A stretch of 64,000 bases of DNA. It comes from Acetobacterium paludosum. GTDB taxonomy: Bacteria > Bacillota > Clostridia > Eubacteriales > Eubacteriaceae. The position numbers were made by a program, and so were the translations under genes. The DNA is taken from the NCBI RefSeq assembly GCF_008086595.1, contig NZ_RXYA01000018.1, positions 1-64,000 of the forward strand, written 5' to 3'. Shown here piece by piece: positions 35,545 to 44,561 of the stretch. The notes beneath the pieces are model-generated. The model saw nothing but the letters and a program-made list of their open reading frames with translations. It was not told the origin of the DNA and did no database searches. The stretch's first letter is position 1, and every line of letters starts with the position of its first letter.

Positions 35545-36090
35545 TTGAAGAAGCAAAGCACAAACATGTATGAAATCCACAGGATAAATGCAGGATTAAA
35601 GCGATTTGAAGCAGCCGAAAAGCTAGCCATATCAGAGAGATCGCTTGACGACTACGAAAACTTTAATTTTATCAAGGGCACTGGTAGACGACCACCCGAT
35701 GATGTGGTGATCCAAATGGCGGAAATCTACAAGGCACCGCACTTACCGAGGCAACATTACTATGAAAATACCGAGATTGGCAGGAAAGAGTTTATAAATA
35801 TTATGCTATTGGATTTGAGAGAAGCATTTTTGAAATTTCAGTGTGAATTATCAGATATTACATCGATGGAAATCATTGCAAGAAATATGGTGATCGACAA
35901 TCAAATAACTGAAAACGAAGCAGAAGAAGCAAGCCGGTTTGTGAATGAGTTAAAGGAATTAATCGAAGCGGCAACGTCGCTGCAATATTCACTGATTTCT
36001 AAGAATACAGGAATTGCATTAAGGGAAATAATCATCAATGAAAGGAGACCTATAAGCCATGATAGAAAAAGATTATACGCGCGGATTTAA
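35545..36090 (+). CDS. Phage XRE-like protein
   Basis: The 181-residue protein starts with a helix-turn-helix-like segment (MYEIHRINAGLKRFEAAEKL, then AISERSLDDYE), a long acidic helical middle and a basic C-terminus. It is common in early regions of Firmicute phages, without a known role. The start is TTG at 35545 after GGAGGAGGG. The last 32 bases overlap the next gene. Confidence 0.7.
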   Translation: MKKQSTNMYEIHRINAGLKRFEAAEKLAISERSLDDYENFNFIKGTGRRPPDDVVIQMAEIYKAPHLPRQHYYENTEIGRKEFINIMLLDLREAFLKFQCELSDITSMEIIARNMVIDNQITENEAEEASRFVNELKELIEAATSLQYSLISKNTGIALREIIINERRPISHDRKRLYARI

Positions 36091-36241
36091 ACCTGAAGTT
36101 CAAAAGGAAACTTTGAGAAAACTAGGATACGACACACCAGAAAAGATAATGGAAGCATACAATCGCCCATTTAACATTGCAATGTTTGTTGTTCCAATTG
36201 AAGAAGTCTTAGGTAAAAAGCAGGAGGACGAAAGTGCTTAG
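36059..36241 (+). CDS. Small hypothetical phage protein
   Basis: The 60-residue protein (MIEKDYTRGFKPEVQKETLR...) has no recognised domain. AAAGGAGA lies upstream inside the previous gene, which it overlaps by 32 bases in another frame. Overlap and ribosome binding site support it. Confidence 0.6.
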   Translation: MIEKDYTRGFKPEVQKETLRKLGYDTPEKIMEAYNRPFNIAMFVVPIEEVLGKKQEDESA

Positions 36242-36349
36242 GCAAAAAGAAAAACACCCGTGGCAACGGATGTCTTCGAAATTGAATTCATAAAATGTTT
36301 TAACTAATCATAGCACGAAATACATTAAAAATCAAGAAGGAGAAATATC

Positions 36350-36580
36350 ATGGATGTTCAGAATTTATTATCAAAGCTGACTGGAAAGAAAGAAGCATAT
36401 AAGACGGTGGAAGCAAAAACAGGGTTCTTTAATTTTTCACAAAAGGCCAGCATTGGATTGGCGCTGGAAATTATCGACGAAGTCATTGAAGAGTTAGAAG
36501 AAGTCAGCGGTATCAAGGCGCCGGCAAAACCAGAGCACCGCAAAGTGGTCCATATCGACAACCAAAGGATGGTGAGGTAA
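36350..36580 (+). CDS. Small hypothetical phage protein
   Basis: The 76-residue protein begins MDVQNLLSKLTGKKEAYKTV and has an acidic helix (IIDEVIEELEEV) and a basic end. AAGGAG precedes the ATG. The TAA stop overlaps the next ATG. Function unknown. Confidence 0.65.
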   Translation: MDVQNLLSKLTGKKEAYKTVEAKTGFFNFSQKASIGLALEIIDEVIEELEEVSGIKAPAKPEHRKVVHIDNQRMVR

Positions 36581-36735
36581 TGGAAGGGCGAGAGAAATTA
36601 TCCAAAATCCTGTATGTAAGCCGAAAACGTGAGTGTGACGAAACGAAGGGAAATGCGGACGCATTTAAATTAATGATCGCTAAGTTTAGAACAGCAAACG
36701 GAATGAAACCAGAAAGTGAAGGTAGCCGATTATGA
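36580..36735 (+). CDS. Small basic phage protein
   Basis: The 51-residue protein (MEGREKLSKILYVSRKRECD...) starts in a TAATG overlap and ends in an ATGA overlap with the zinc-ribbon gene. GGTGAGG serves as Shine-Dalgarno. It is unrecognised. Confidence 0.55.
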   Translation: MEGREKLSKILYVSRKRECDETKGNADAFKLMIAKFRTANGMKPESEGSRL

Positions 36736-36896
36736 TGCATGAAAGACAATGTACGGTATGCGGAATGATTTTTGATGTTGACTACCCGGCCGACGAAAAA
36801 ACGTTCAGATGCTGCTATTGCAGCCAGCCAATGGCCTTAAGTAGGGCAATGAAAAGTTTGAGAAGAATGCAGCGAAAACTGTATGTTTTCAACTAG
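36732..36896 (+). CDS. Small zinc-ribbon protein
   Basis: The 54-residue protein has CTVCG near residue 7 and CCYCSQ near residue 27, a one-zinc ribbon, followed by a basic helix (SRAMKSLRRMQRKLYVFN). It may bind nucleic acid or protein. It is coupled to the gene before by ATGA and lies 15 nt before the recombination operon core. Confidence 0.6.
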   Translation: MMHERQCTVCGMIFDVDYPADEKTFRCCYCSQPMALSRAMKSLRRMQRKLYVFN

Positions 36897-36911
36897 AAAG
36901 AAGGTAATGAA

Positions 36912-38888
36912 ATGAAATTAACGTATTTAAAGCTTGAAAACTTTCAAGGTATCAAATCCCTGGAAATAACATCGGATGGCACCGATATTGAAGTCAGAGG
37001 CGATAACGCTACAGGGAAAACGACAATTGGCAATGCCATTACCTGGCTACTATACGATAAGCCATTGGGCGGGGAGAAGAATTTTTCTCCAAAGACACTA
37101 AAAAGCGATGGATCTGAGGTTCATAACCTTACTCATGCAGTAGAAGCAGTTTTCAGAGACAACAGTGGTGATCTTAATATTCGGAAAGAACTTAAAGAGA
37201 TCTGGACAAAAAAACGGGGGACGGCAAAAGATACCTTCACTGGGCATACGACCGATTATTACATCAATACCATCCCGGTCAAGGCGGGCGAATTTGCCAA
37301 GAGAATTGAACAGATTTGTGATCCAGAGAAAGCCAAAATTCTAACAAGCCCGTTTTATTTCCCGGTTGATCTGAAATGGACCGACCGCCGTGAGCTGCTG
37401 CTAAGTGTTTGTGGAGACATAACCGACAAACAAGTTATTGCATCAAGTACCGAACTCTCACCGCTGAGAGACGTTATAAATGGCGAAAACGGTACAAAAT
37501 ATACCATAGATGATTATTTAAAAATAGCAAAATCACAAATGGTGAAAATAAACGAAACGATTAAAAGCATCCCGTCTCGAATTGATGAGGCTGAAAAAGC
37601 AAGACCGAGTGTTGAAGATATATACCCGAAAGTGTTTGAACGAGAAATCGCCGAGCACGAGGATGATATCGCCGAATTGCAAAAGCAGAAGTTGAATCTG
37701 GAAAATGGCAAGGTTGATGAATCGTTGCTTGAAAAGAAGAAAGAGATCAATAACCGAATCATTCAAAAATCAACCGAGTATGCCAATTTACAGAATAAGG
37801 AGAATACTCAGCAGGCGGATGCCCTGATTGAAAGTGCAAGCCTGGTTAAGAATGCTGAAATTACTTTCGCTAATCAAAGAAAAAAAGTACTCGAAATTGA
37901 AGCCACAATCGAAATTAAACGAGAACAGCAGATTAAATTATCAGAAAAATACCACGAAATTGCATCGCAACAATGGGAAGGTGAGACAGTATGCCCGACT
38001 TGCGGGCAGGAACTTCCGCCAGAAAAGATTGAAGAAGTAAAAGCCGCTTTTAACCTAAGTAAATCAAAAAGACTTGAATTAATTAATAAAGATGGCTCTG
38101 AAAATTGCAGCAAAGCGATACTGGAAAAGTTAGCGGTTAACCTTAAATTAAATGAAACGATCCTCGCTAAAGCCAGCGAAGAACTCAAAGAATTGCAGCA
38201 GGCACATCAGGCAGCCCTTGAGTTAGTAAAAGAAACGGTTCCTTTCTCAGAAACAACCAGAGGCAAGCAATTGCAATCTGAATTGGACGAAATTAGTAAA
38301 CAGATCAATGAGCCTGATAAAGATATTGCTCCTCAGATTAGCAAATTAAACGTTGAAATCAATGGTATTAAAGCAAATGTAACTGTTTTGGAAGACAAGC
38401 TATCTGATTACAGAATCGCAGAAAAGCAGGAACTACGCATTGCAGAGTTGAAGCTTCAGGAAGAAAATTTATCCGCAGAATATGAAAAACTGGAAGCCAA
38501 TATTTACCTGTGCGAACAGTTTATTAAAACAAAGGTATCTATGTTAACAGAGAGTATCAATAACCGGTTTAAAAATGTTCGGTTCAAACTGTTCGAGGAT
38601 CAAATCAACGGCGGGCTGAAAGAGTGTTGTGAGGTTTTAGTGCCTTGTAAAGAAGGGCTTATCCCATTCAGCACAGCGAATAACGCCGGAAAGATTAACG
38701 CCGGGATCGAGATCATTGATGCCTTATCAAAGCATTGGGGCGTTGAAATGCCACTGATCGTGGACAATGCAGAGAGTGTCACTCAGTTATTAGATACAGA
38801 TTTACAGGTAATCAAATTGATTGTTGATGAAAAATACAAAGAATTACAAATTAATGGAGGTATGGAAGAATGGCAGAAAACAGCATAA
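36912..38888 (+). CDS. SbcC/Rad50-like ATPase of the phage recombination module
   Basis: The 658-residue SMC-like protein has Walker A GDNATGKTTIG (about 30-40), long coiled coils (about 230-320 and 400-560), a central zinc hook CPTCGQE (about 361) and a C-terminal half with IDALSKHWGVEMPLIVDNAE as Walker B. In phages such ATPases pair with RecT-type annealing proteins, as here, and act in end processing or loading. No SbcD-type nuclease gene is next to it. The stop overlaps the RecT start by 19 bases. Confidence 0.85.
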   Translation: MKLTYLKLENFQGIKSLEITSDGTDIEVRGDNATGKTTIGNAITWLLYDKPLGGEKNFSPKTLKSDGSEVHNLTHAVEAVFRDNSGDLNIRKELKEIWTKKRGTAKDTFTGHTTDYYINTIPVKAGEFAKRIEQICDPEKAKILTSPFYFPVDLKWTDRRELLLSVCGDITDKQVIASSTELSPLRDVINGENGTKYTIDDYLKIAKSQMVKINETIKSIPSRIDEAEKARPSVEDIYPKVFEREIAEHEDDIAELQKQKLNLENGKVDESLLEKKKEINNRIIQKSTEYANLQNKENTQQADALIESASLVKNAEITFANQRKKVLEIEATIEIKREQQIKLSEKYHEIASQQWEGETVCPTCGQELPPEKIEEVKAAFNLSKSKRLELINKDGSENCSKAILEKLAVNLKLNETILAKASEELKELQQAHQAALELVKETVPFSETTRGKQLQSELDEISKQINEPDKDIAPQISKLNVEINGIKANVTVLEDKLSDYRIAEKQELRIAELKLQEENLSAEYEKLEANIYLCEQFIKTKVSMLTESINNRFKNVRFKLFEDQINGGLKECCEVLVPCKEGLIPFSTANNAGKINAGIEIIDALSKHWGVEMPLIVDNAESVTQLLDTDLQVIKLIVDEKYKELQINGGMEEWQKTA

Positions 38889-39685
38889 TTGTAGAAAATG
38901 GAGTGGAAAAGAAACCACGGAGAGAGCTGAAAAATATTAGCTTTAATGATGGTATTTTTTCAGGAAGCGATCAATTTTCAGCAGCAATGAAAATGGCGAT
39001 GTACTTATCAAAAAGCACGATTATTCCTAAGGAATTTCAAGGAAATGAAGGAAATATCTTGATCGCGCTTGAAATGTCAAACCGCCTTGGTGTCGGATTG
39101 ATGATGGTAATGCAAAATTTATATGTAGTCAATGGCCGACCATCGTGGTCATCGCAATACATCATTGCCATGATCAACAGTAGCAAAAAATATAAAACAG
39201 AACTCCAGTATCATATGGAAGGTACTGGTGACGATTTGAGCTGCTATGCATATGCCGAAGATTATTCAGGCCATGAAGTCAAAGGGCCAACCATAACTAT
39301 TGAAATGTCAAAAAAAGAAGGTTGGTATGGGAAAAACGGTTCGAAATGGCCAAATATGCCAGAAATTATGATCAAGTACAGAGCGGCTTCATCATTTGGA
39401 CGCATTAATTGCCCAGATATGATCATGGGAATCTACTCCACCGAAGAAGTGGTGGATGGAATGGTTGATTATCAGATTTTAAATCCGGAAGAATCAGTAA
39501 AACAAGAAATTGAAAGTAATGCGAATTCCCAAACCCTTGATTTTGACAATACGGACAATAAAAAAGAGGCAATGCCAGAAAAGGATAAAATTAAAGACAA
39601 AATAACACCAGAAGAAATAAAAGCAATTGAGGAAGCGGAATTGGAAACTGAGCAAGATGATGATCTTCCGGATTTCATGAAATAA
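38870..39685 (+). CDS. recT: RecT-family single-strand annealing protein
   Basis: The 271-residue protein contains the RecT core (about 30-200), with ALEMSNRLGVGLMMVMQNLYVVNGRPSWS and EIMIKYRAASSFGRINCPD, and an acidic C-terminal tail (EEIKAIEEAELETEQDDDLP) like those that contact SSB or nucleases. It anneals complementary single strands during phage recombination. It is coupled to the SbcC-like ATPase and followed by an MBL gene after 3 bases. No RecE exonuclease is seen; the ATPase or MBL protein may take that place. Confidence 0.88.
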   Translation: MAENSIIVENGVEKKPRRELKNISFNDGIFSGSDQFSAAMKMAMYLSKSTIIPKEFQGNEGNILIALEMSNRLGVGLMMVMQNLYVVNGRPSWSSQYIIAMINSSKKYKTELQYHMEGTGDDLSCYAYAEDYSGHEVKGPTITIEMSKKEGWYGKNGSKWPNMPEIMIKYRAASSFGRINCPDMIMGIYSTEEVVDGMVDYQILNPEESVKQEIESNANSQTLDFDNTDNKKEAMPEKDKIKDKITPEEIKAIEEAELETEQDDDLPDFMK

Positions 39686-39688
39686 GCC

Positions 39689-40393
39689 ATGGATGTCTTA
39701 GTAATAGCAAGTAGCAGCAGAGGGAATGCCTATCGTATTAGTGACGGGCAAACCTCCCTGCTTTTGGAATGTGGGGTACCGATCAGGGAAATTCAGAAAG
39801 CGTTGCAATTTCAGCTACATAAAATCGATGGGTGCTTAATCAGTCACGAGCATATGGATCATGCTAAGGCCGCAAAGGATCTGATAAAAAAAGGTATGGA
39901 TGTTTACGCAAGTCTAGGAACATTAAAAGCGCTTGATATCATGTCAAACCATCGAACACATCACTTATTTGCACAAAGAGCTTCAACCATCGGCACATTC
40001 AATATTTTACCATTTGATGTTCAGCATGACGCGGCAGAGCCATTGGGATTCCTGATCGAAAGCATAGTAACCGGCGAACGACTTTTGTTCTTCACCGACA
40101 CTTATTATTTGAAATATACCTTTGATCGTTTATCAACCATTATGGGGGAATGTAACTATTCGACGGAAATCATCAAGGAAAACGTAAATAACGGAAGTAT
40201 CCCAGAGGCTCATAAAAATCGGGTTATACGGTCGCATATGAGTATTGAAACATTATTGGAATTTATAAAAGCGAATGACACCAGCCAGTTAAAAAAGATT
40301 TACCTCTTGCACATGTCAGATGGAAATTCAAATGAGGATGAGTTTAAACGGCGAGTGCAGGAAGTAACAGGCGTGGAGGTTGTGGTTTGTTAA
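39689..40393 (+). CDS. Phage MBL-fold hydrolase
   Basis: The 234-residue protein is a YycJ/WalJ-like metallo-beta-lactamase: SSRGNAYRISDG at the start, zinc motif SHEHMDHAKA (about 51-60), FTDTYYLKYTF with the bridging Asp, and a late His (LLHMSDGN). WalJ is reported as an exonuclease, which would suit the recombination operon; phosphodiesterase activity on a signal nucleotide is another option. It is set between recT and a phage hypothetical, with a 3-base gap after recT. Confidence 0.8.
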   Translation: MDVLVIASSSRGNAYRISDGQTSLLLECGVPIREIQKALQFQLHKIDGCLISHEHMDHAKAAKDLIKKGMDVYASLGTLKALDIMSNHRTHHLFAQRASTIGTFNILPFDVQHDAAEPLGFLIESIVTGERLLFFTDTYYLKYTFDRLSTIMGECNYSTEIIKENVNNGSIPEAHKNRVIRSHMSIETLLEFIKANDTSQLKKIYLLHMSDGNSNEDEFKRRVQEVTGVEVVVC

Positions 40394-40409
40394 AGAAAGA
40401 AGGAAAGAA

Positions 40410-41153
40410 ATGAGTATTGAAAACGCAATAAAGGACGTTATTTCGGAAAGTTTGGAATCAGGAATGATTGAACGGCTGGTGGCTGAAAACCTTGAAAAAG
40501 GTATAAACAAATCATTGGAAAACTTGCTGGGTAGTTATGGCGACGTCACGAAGATCATCGAGGGAAAGATCAAGGACGTTATGGTGAAACAGCTGGAAGG
40601 TTACGACTTTTCAGAATACCTGGTTAAATTAGATTGCGTATTGACTGAGATTCTTAAAGAAACTTCTTTCGACAATAAAAAGATTCTTGGTAATTTCAAA
40701 GAGTTGATGGCTGAAACAGAGATTCCTAAAGTTGTCAAGTTGTCTGGTATCTTCAAAGAATTCAATAAGTTTGTTGCAGAAAAAGTTGATACAAGTGAAT
40801 TGGAAGTTAACTTCGATGATGGCCCTTCATATGAGCTGGTCAACACCACAATGACAGTAGAATATGAGGAAAAACCGTCTTGGTCAAGTTCAAATTTTCA
40901 ATATGCAAAGGTTATTTTTGAATGTGAAGAGGATGAAAACATTAACTTCTTTATCAGTATTTCAAAATTTATGGAGTACCCATGGTCTTTGTCTGTGGCA
41001 ATTGACAGTTCAATTGAATCGTTGCGATATCTCGATGATTTGAAGATTTATTTGCTGAAGATTAAACAGAGTGGCGCAAAGATAGAAATTGATTCGGAAT
41101 ACCTAGAAGACGAAGTGAGTCCTGAAGAAGAACCAGAGGCAACATATGAATAA
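40410..41153 (+). CDS. Hypothetical phage protein
   Basis: The 247-residue acidic protein (MSIENAIKDVISESLESGMI...) has predicted helices at the start and beta strands in the second half. It resembles no family I know. AGGAAAG precedes the ATG at 40410; the extension to 40380 overlaps the MBL gene. It ends in an acidic tail and overlaps the next start. Confidence 0.65.
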   Translation: MSIENAIKDVISESLESGMIERLVAENLEKGINKSLENLLGSYGDVTKIIEGKIKDVMVKQLEGYDFSEYLVKLDCVLTEILKETSFDNKKILGNFKELMAETEIPKVVKLSGIFKEFNKFVAEKVDTSELEVNFDDGPSYELVNTTMTVEYEEKPSWSSSNFQYAKVIFECEEDENINFFISISKFMEYPWSLSVAIDSSIESLRYLDDLKIYLLKIKQSGAKIEIDSEYLEDEVSPEEEPEATYE

Positions 41154-41370
41154 AATAACAGCAGAATTTTCAGATGAAATGAAAATAACAGTTGAAATCA
41201 ACGGTAACGAATATTCAGAAACGTGGTATCAAGTGAAACCTGGTGTATCTAAAACAAGAGAGAAAAAAGGAATCTCCGATCAACTCGAAGCAGTCGGGTT
41301 TGACGAATTAGGTGAGATTATGGCTAGTTCATTTTTCCTACATGACATTTGGGAGGCGCTCAATGAATAA
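41146..41370 (+). CDS. Small hypothetical phage protein
   Basis: The 74-residue protein starts MNKITAEFSDEMKITVEING and overlaps both neighbours, so it is translated in a coupled series before ssb. No recognised domain. Confidence 0.6.
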   Translation: MNKITAEFSDEMKITVEINGNEYSETWYQVKPGVSKTREKKGISDQLEAVGFDELGEIMASSFFLHDIWEALNE

Positions 41371-41776
41371 GGTTATCTTGATCGGCCGCCTCACCCGTGA
41401 CCCAGACGTAAAGAACACAACATCCGGCAAGACAGTAGCAACATTCACCCTAGCCGTCGACCGCCGTTTCAAAAATAAAGATGGTCAAAAAGAAGCGGAT
41501 TTTGTGCCAATTGTGGTATGGGGGAAGCAAGCCGAAATAGTACAGCAGTATCTATCAAAGGGCAGTCAGATTGGCATATCAGGACGATTGCAGGTAAGAA
41601 GTTACGACGACAACGATGGCAAACGGCGATATGTGACAGAAGTCATCGCTGAAGAAGTGAACTTCATTGGAGGGAAGAAAGATAGTGGCAGTCAAAGGCA
41701 GGTTGCCGAAGGGCCGCCGCTAGGTTTAGATGATGACTTCCACTTGATGGCAGATGACGATGATATCCCGTTCTAG
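41363..41776 (+). CDS. ssb: Single-stranded DNA-binding protein
   Basis: The 137-residue SSB has an OB fold (1-105: MNKVILIGRLTRDPD, TFTLAVDRRFKNKDG, DFVPIVVWGKQAE) and an acidic C-terminus ending DDDIPF, the docking peptide for replication and repair proteins. It protects single-stranded DNA in phage replication and recombination. GGGAGGCG precedes the ATG at 41363; the longer frame lies in the preceding gene. Confidence 0.95.
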   Translation: MNKVILIGRLTRDPDVKNTTSGKTVATFTLAVDRRFKNKDGQKEADFVPIVVWGKQAEIVQQYLSKGSQIGISGRLQVRSYDDNDGKRRYVTEVIAEEVNFIGGKKDSGSQRQVAEGPPLGLDDDFHLMADDDDIPF

Positions 41777-41795
41777 CCAATATTGATTCAACTTT

Positions 41796-41858
41796 AAACC
41801 GCTTTTAGCACAAATAAATAAAGTATTCCAGTATTCTATTTTAAGTTAAAAGCGGTTT
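41796..41858 (+). promoter_or_regulatory. Perfect 12-bp inverted repeat between ssb and the replisome gene
   Basis: AAACCGCTTTTA (41796-41807) and TAAAAGCGGTTT (41847-41858) pair perfectly around a 39-nt AT-rich loop. No T run follows. It may be a stem-loop in the mRNA, an operator pair or part of a replication origin. Confidence 0.5.
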
Positions 41859-41890
41859 AGATATAAAAATAAACTGAACGGAGGCAACCC

Positions 41891-42787
41891 GTGAGCAGGA
41901 GTAAGGAAGATAGCCTTAAATGGTTCCCGCTTGATGTTACTTTTTTCAGTAATCGTAAAGTAAAGATCTTAAAAAGTCGTTACGGAGCGGATGGGATCAC
42001 GCTTTATCTTTACATCCTGTGTGAAATATACGGGGGTAAAGGATATTTTATCGAATTGAATGAAGACTTAATATACCTCATGTCAGATGATCTGAATATG
42101 AGTGATGAAAAAATAAGGCAGATACTGAAATTCTTATATGAGCGGTCACTACTGGTACAGATTCAAGTTGATGAATCCAGCACACTTTTCACTTCGGACA
42201 CTATCATAACTGCTGAAGGCATACAGGAACAATATCAAACGTCAACGAAGCTGTTGAAAAGAGATGTTGAAATTTATCAAGAATTATGGGTTTTGCCAGA
42301 AGATAAAACCCTTAATCATATTAAATTCGTCCATGATGATATAAATCCCAGAAAAAAGGACATTAATCCAAGAAAAAAGACAATAAATACCGGAAATAAT
42401 GCACAAAGAAAAGAAAAGGAAAATAAAGGAAATAAAAGTAAAGAAAAAGAAGAACCGGGGGCGTTTTTAAAAGATCCTTCTATCAATGTTTTATTCCTTG
42501 AATATTTAGATGTTCGTAAAGATTTAGGATGCAGTAACTCAGATCGAGAGGTTGAGATCTTAATTAATAAACTTTCAGATCTAACCAAAGAGCAACAGAA
42601 GCAAACTATAGAGGATTCAATTTTAAATAGGTGGAAGGGATTCTTCCCGAAGATCAGCAAATATCCTAATAAAAAAAGTAAAGAGGCGATGCCAGAAATG
42701 ACAGATTCGAGAGCGCAAGCCTATAAAGACATGGAGGTCCAGTTCACGGAGGACCTGTGGCCAGAGCTGGAGAACACGGAGGAATGA
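41891..42787 (+). CDS. Phage replisome organizer, Lin1244/Lin1753 (DUF4373) domain
   Basis: The 298-residue protein has the N-terminal DUF4373 winged-helix domain (about 8-105: LKWFPLDVTFFSNRKVKIL and GADGITLYLYILCEIY), a lysine/asparagine-rich linker (about 150-195) and a C-terminal DnaD-like helical part. Such proteins recruit the host helicase loader to the phage origin. The start is GTG at 41891 after GGAGG. It ends overlapping the adenine methyltransferase. Confidence 0.85.
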   Translation: MSRSKEDSLKWFPLDVTFFSNRKVKILKSRYGADGITLYLYILCEIYGGKGYFIELNEDLIYLMSDDLNMSDEKIRQILKFLYERSLLVQIQVDESSTLFTSDTIITAEGIQEQYQTSTKLLKRDVEIYQELWVLPEDKTLNHIKFVHDDINPRKKDINPRKKTINTGNNAQRKEKENKGNKSKEKEEPGAFLKDPSINVLFLEYLDVRKDLGCSNSDREVEILINKLSDLTKEQQKQTIEDSILNRWKGFFPKISKYPNKKSKEAMPEMTDSRAQAYKDMEVQFTEDLWPELENTEE

Positions 42788-43605
42788 TGAAAGCGGTATT
42801 AAAATACCCGGGGAGTAAATGGAAATCCGCTGACTGGATTATTGATAATATGCCAGATCACCATTCATATGTTGAACCATTCTTCGGATCTGGAGCTGTG
42901 CTTTTTAAAAAGGATCCATCGAACATTGAGACAATCAATGATTTGGATGGTGATGTTTTTAATCTTTTTAAGGTAATCCGGGATAACCCAGAGGGTCTGG
43001 CCAGAAGTATTTCCATGACGCCGTACTCTCGCCAAGAGTACGATCAAGCCTTTGAAGGTGATGATTGCATAAACGAAATTGAAAAAGCTAGAATCTTTCT
43101 TGTGCGATGTTGGCAAGGCCATGGCTTCCGGACAAACGGTTATAAGGTTGGCTGGAAAAATGATGTGCAAGGCCGAGAATCGGCTTATGCGGTAAGGAAT
43201 TGGTACCGGCTGCCTCAATGGATAATCGATGTTACTGATAGGCTTAAACAAGTCCAGATTGAGAACAGGCCAGCATTAGAAATTATCAATCGGTTTAGAT
43301 ACGAGAATGTTTTAATTTATTGTGATCCACCTTATTTATTATCAACTCGTACAGCAAAACAATACAAACATGAAATGACGGAACAGGATCACATTGATTT
43401 ATTGCAATGCCTCGCAGACCATCCAGGTAAAATTATTTTATCAGGATATGAAAGCGAATTATATAACGATTTATTAAGAGGATGGCACATTGAAAAAAGG
43501 TCTGGATATTCTGAATATGCTGGGCAAAACAAAACCGAAGTAATCTGGATGAATTATAAGCCAGTTGACCAGATATGTTTTGATTTTATAGGAGCAATGA
43601 AATGA
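42784..43605 (+). CDS. D12-class DNA adenine N6-methyltransferase
   Basis: The 273-residue protein has the Dam-type order: KYPGSKW (about 6-12), SAM motif EPFFGSGAVLF (about 35-45), NDLDGDVFNLF and the catalytic YCDPPYL (about 180-186). It methylates adenine in a short motif, which may be GATC but cannot be told. No restriction enzyme is adjacent, so it is an orphan, probably protecting phage DNA or controlling expression. ATGA overlap with the gene before. Confidence 0.93.
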   Translation: MMKAVLKYPGSKWKSADWIIDNMPDHHSYVEPFFGSGAVLFKKDPSNIETINDLDGDVFNLFKVIRDNPEGLARSISMTPYSRQEYDQAFEGDDCINEIEKARIFLVRCWQGHGFRTNGYKVGWKNDVQGRESAYAVRNWYRLPQWIIDVTDRLKQVQIENRPALEIINRFRYENVLIYCDPPYLLSTRTAKQYKHEMTEQDHIDLLQCLADHPGKIILSGYESELYNDLLRGWHIEKRSGYSEYAGQNKTEVIWMNYKPVDQICFDFIGAMK

Positions 43606-43820
43606 CAATCGGCGAGTTAATCAAGAAAGAACGTACTCGATGCGGAATGACGCAGGAGGAATTAGCCCTTAAAGCCGGCATTACTGGAAGAACCATCAGT
43701 TATTACGAGAACGGTCAGAGAGATCCTCAAATGATCACATTTGGCAGGGTACTGGGAGTTATGGGAATTAAGATTCAGTTTGTGAGGATGGAGGAAGAGA
43801 AATATGAAAATAGATTGTAG
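43602..43820 (+). CDS. Small XRE helix-turn-helix protein
   Basis: The 72-residue single-domain protein is a helix-turn-helix (TQEELALKAGITGRTISYYE, about 16-35) with a short tail. It is coupled to the methyltransferase by ATGA. It may tune the expression of its neighbours. Confidence 0.8.
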   Translation: MTIGELIKKERTRCGMTQEELALKAGITGRTISYYENGQRDPQMITFGRVLGVMGIKIQFVRMEEEKYENRL

Positions 43821-44139
43821 CATTACGGAAAATTATTTAAAAGAGAATGGCAGACGGTATAAAAATACTGATGTACGCATGAGATTAGCTCAATTTACAA
43901 GTAAAGATAATATAAATTCATCAATAAGCGATTTACAAGGCTGGTCAGACGCGCACCCACGGAAAACATACTTAGAGGATTTACTGGAAAAATATCCAAG
44001 TATTAAATTAAGCGATTATGGGGTTCCTAAATTTTGCCCTAGCGTATTGGGGTATCAAAAAGAAGTATGCCCATTTGGCCGCTGTAATGCTGAGGTTAGC
44101 ACTAAATGCTGGAACCAAATAATGGAGGATGAATCATGA
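43804..44139 (+). CDS. Cysteine-containing hypothetical phage protein
   Basis: The 111-residue protein has a C-terminal cluster CPS...CPFGRC...KCW (about 78-103) that may bind metal. The N-terminal half is charged and helical. It is coupled by overlaps on both sides. Unrecognised. Confidence 0.65.
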   Translation: MKIDCSITENYLKENGRRYKNTDVRMRLAQFTSKDNINSSISDLQGWSDAHPRKTYLEDLLEKYPSIKLSDYGVPKFCPSVLGYQKEVCPFGRCNAEVSTKCWNQIMEDES

Positions 44140-44561
44140 GCGCGAAAATAAAAAAATATACCTGGGATTTTAACCCGGATGCAGAAGTGTGGCACAACAA
44201 TACTTTTGACACAGTAGAGGAATGCATTGAGGATGCGAAAGCAGCTGTTGAAGATGAAAATTCAGAATTTGAGGAAAAACACGACGTTATTTATATTGCT
44301 GAGACACGTCAATATATACCAACCGTTGATAGCGGAGCAATTGAGGATATGTTCGCGACAATGGCAGACATTGCAAGTGATGAATATGGAGAACTTGGAA
44401 GCGAATGGGAACCATACGACTATAGAAAAACCGATGAGGTAGAAGAGTTAAGGGTAAGCATTGATGCAGTTGTTATGGCATGGCTAAAAAAGCACGACCG
44501 ATATCCTGATTTTTATGGGCTTGATAATATTGAAGAATATCCGCTGGAAGCGCAGTCATGA
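44136..44561 (+). CDS. Acidic hypothetical phage protein
   Basis: The 141-residue strongly acidic protein (MSAKIKKYTWDFNPDAEVWH...) resembles small phage proteins of unknown role with a VEECIEDAKAA helix. ATGA overlaps join it to both neighbours. Confidence 0.65.
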   Translation: MSAKIKKYTWDFNPDAEVWHNNTFDTVEECIEDAKAAVEDENSEFEEKHDVIYIAETRQYIPTVDSGAIEDMFATMADIASDEYGELGSEWEPYDYRKTDEVEELRVSIDAVVMAWLKKHDRYPDFYGLDNIEEYPLEAQS

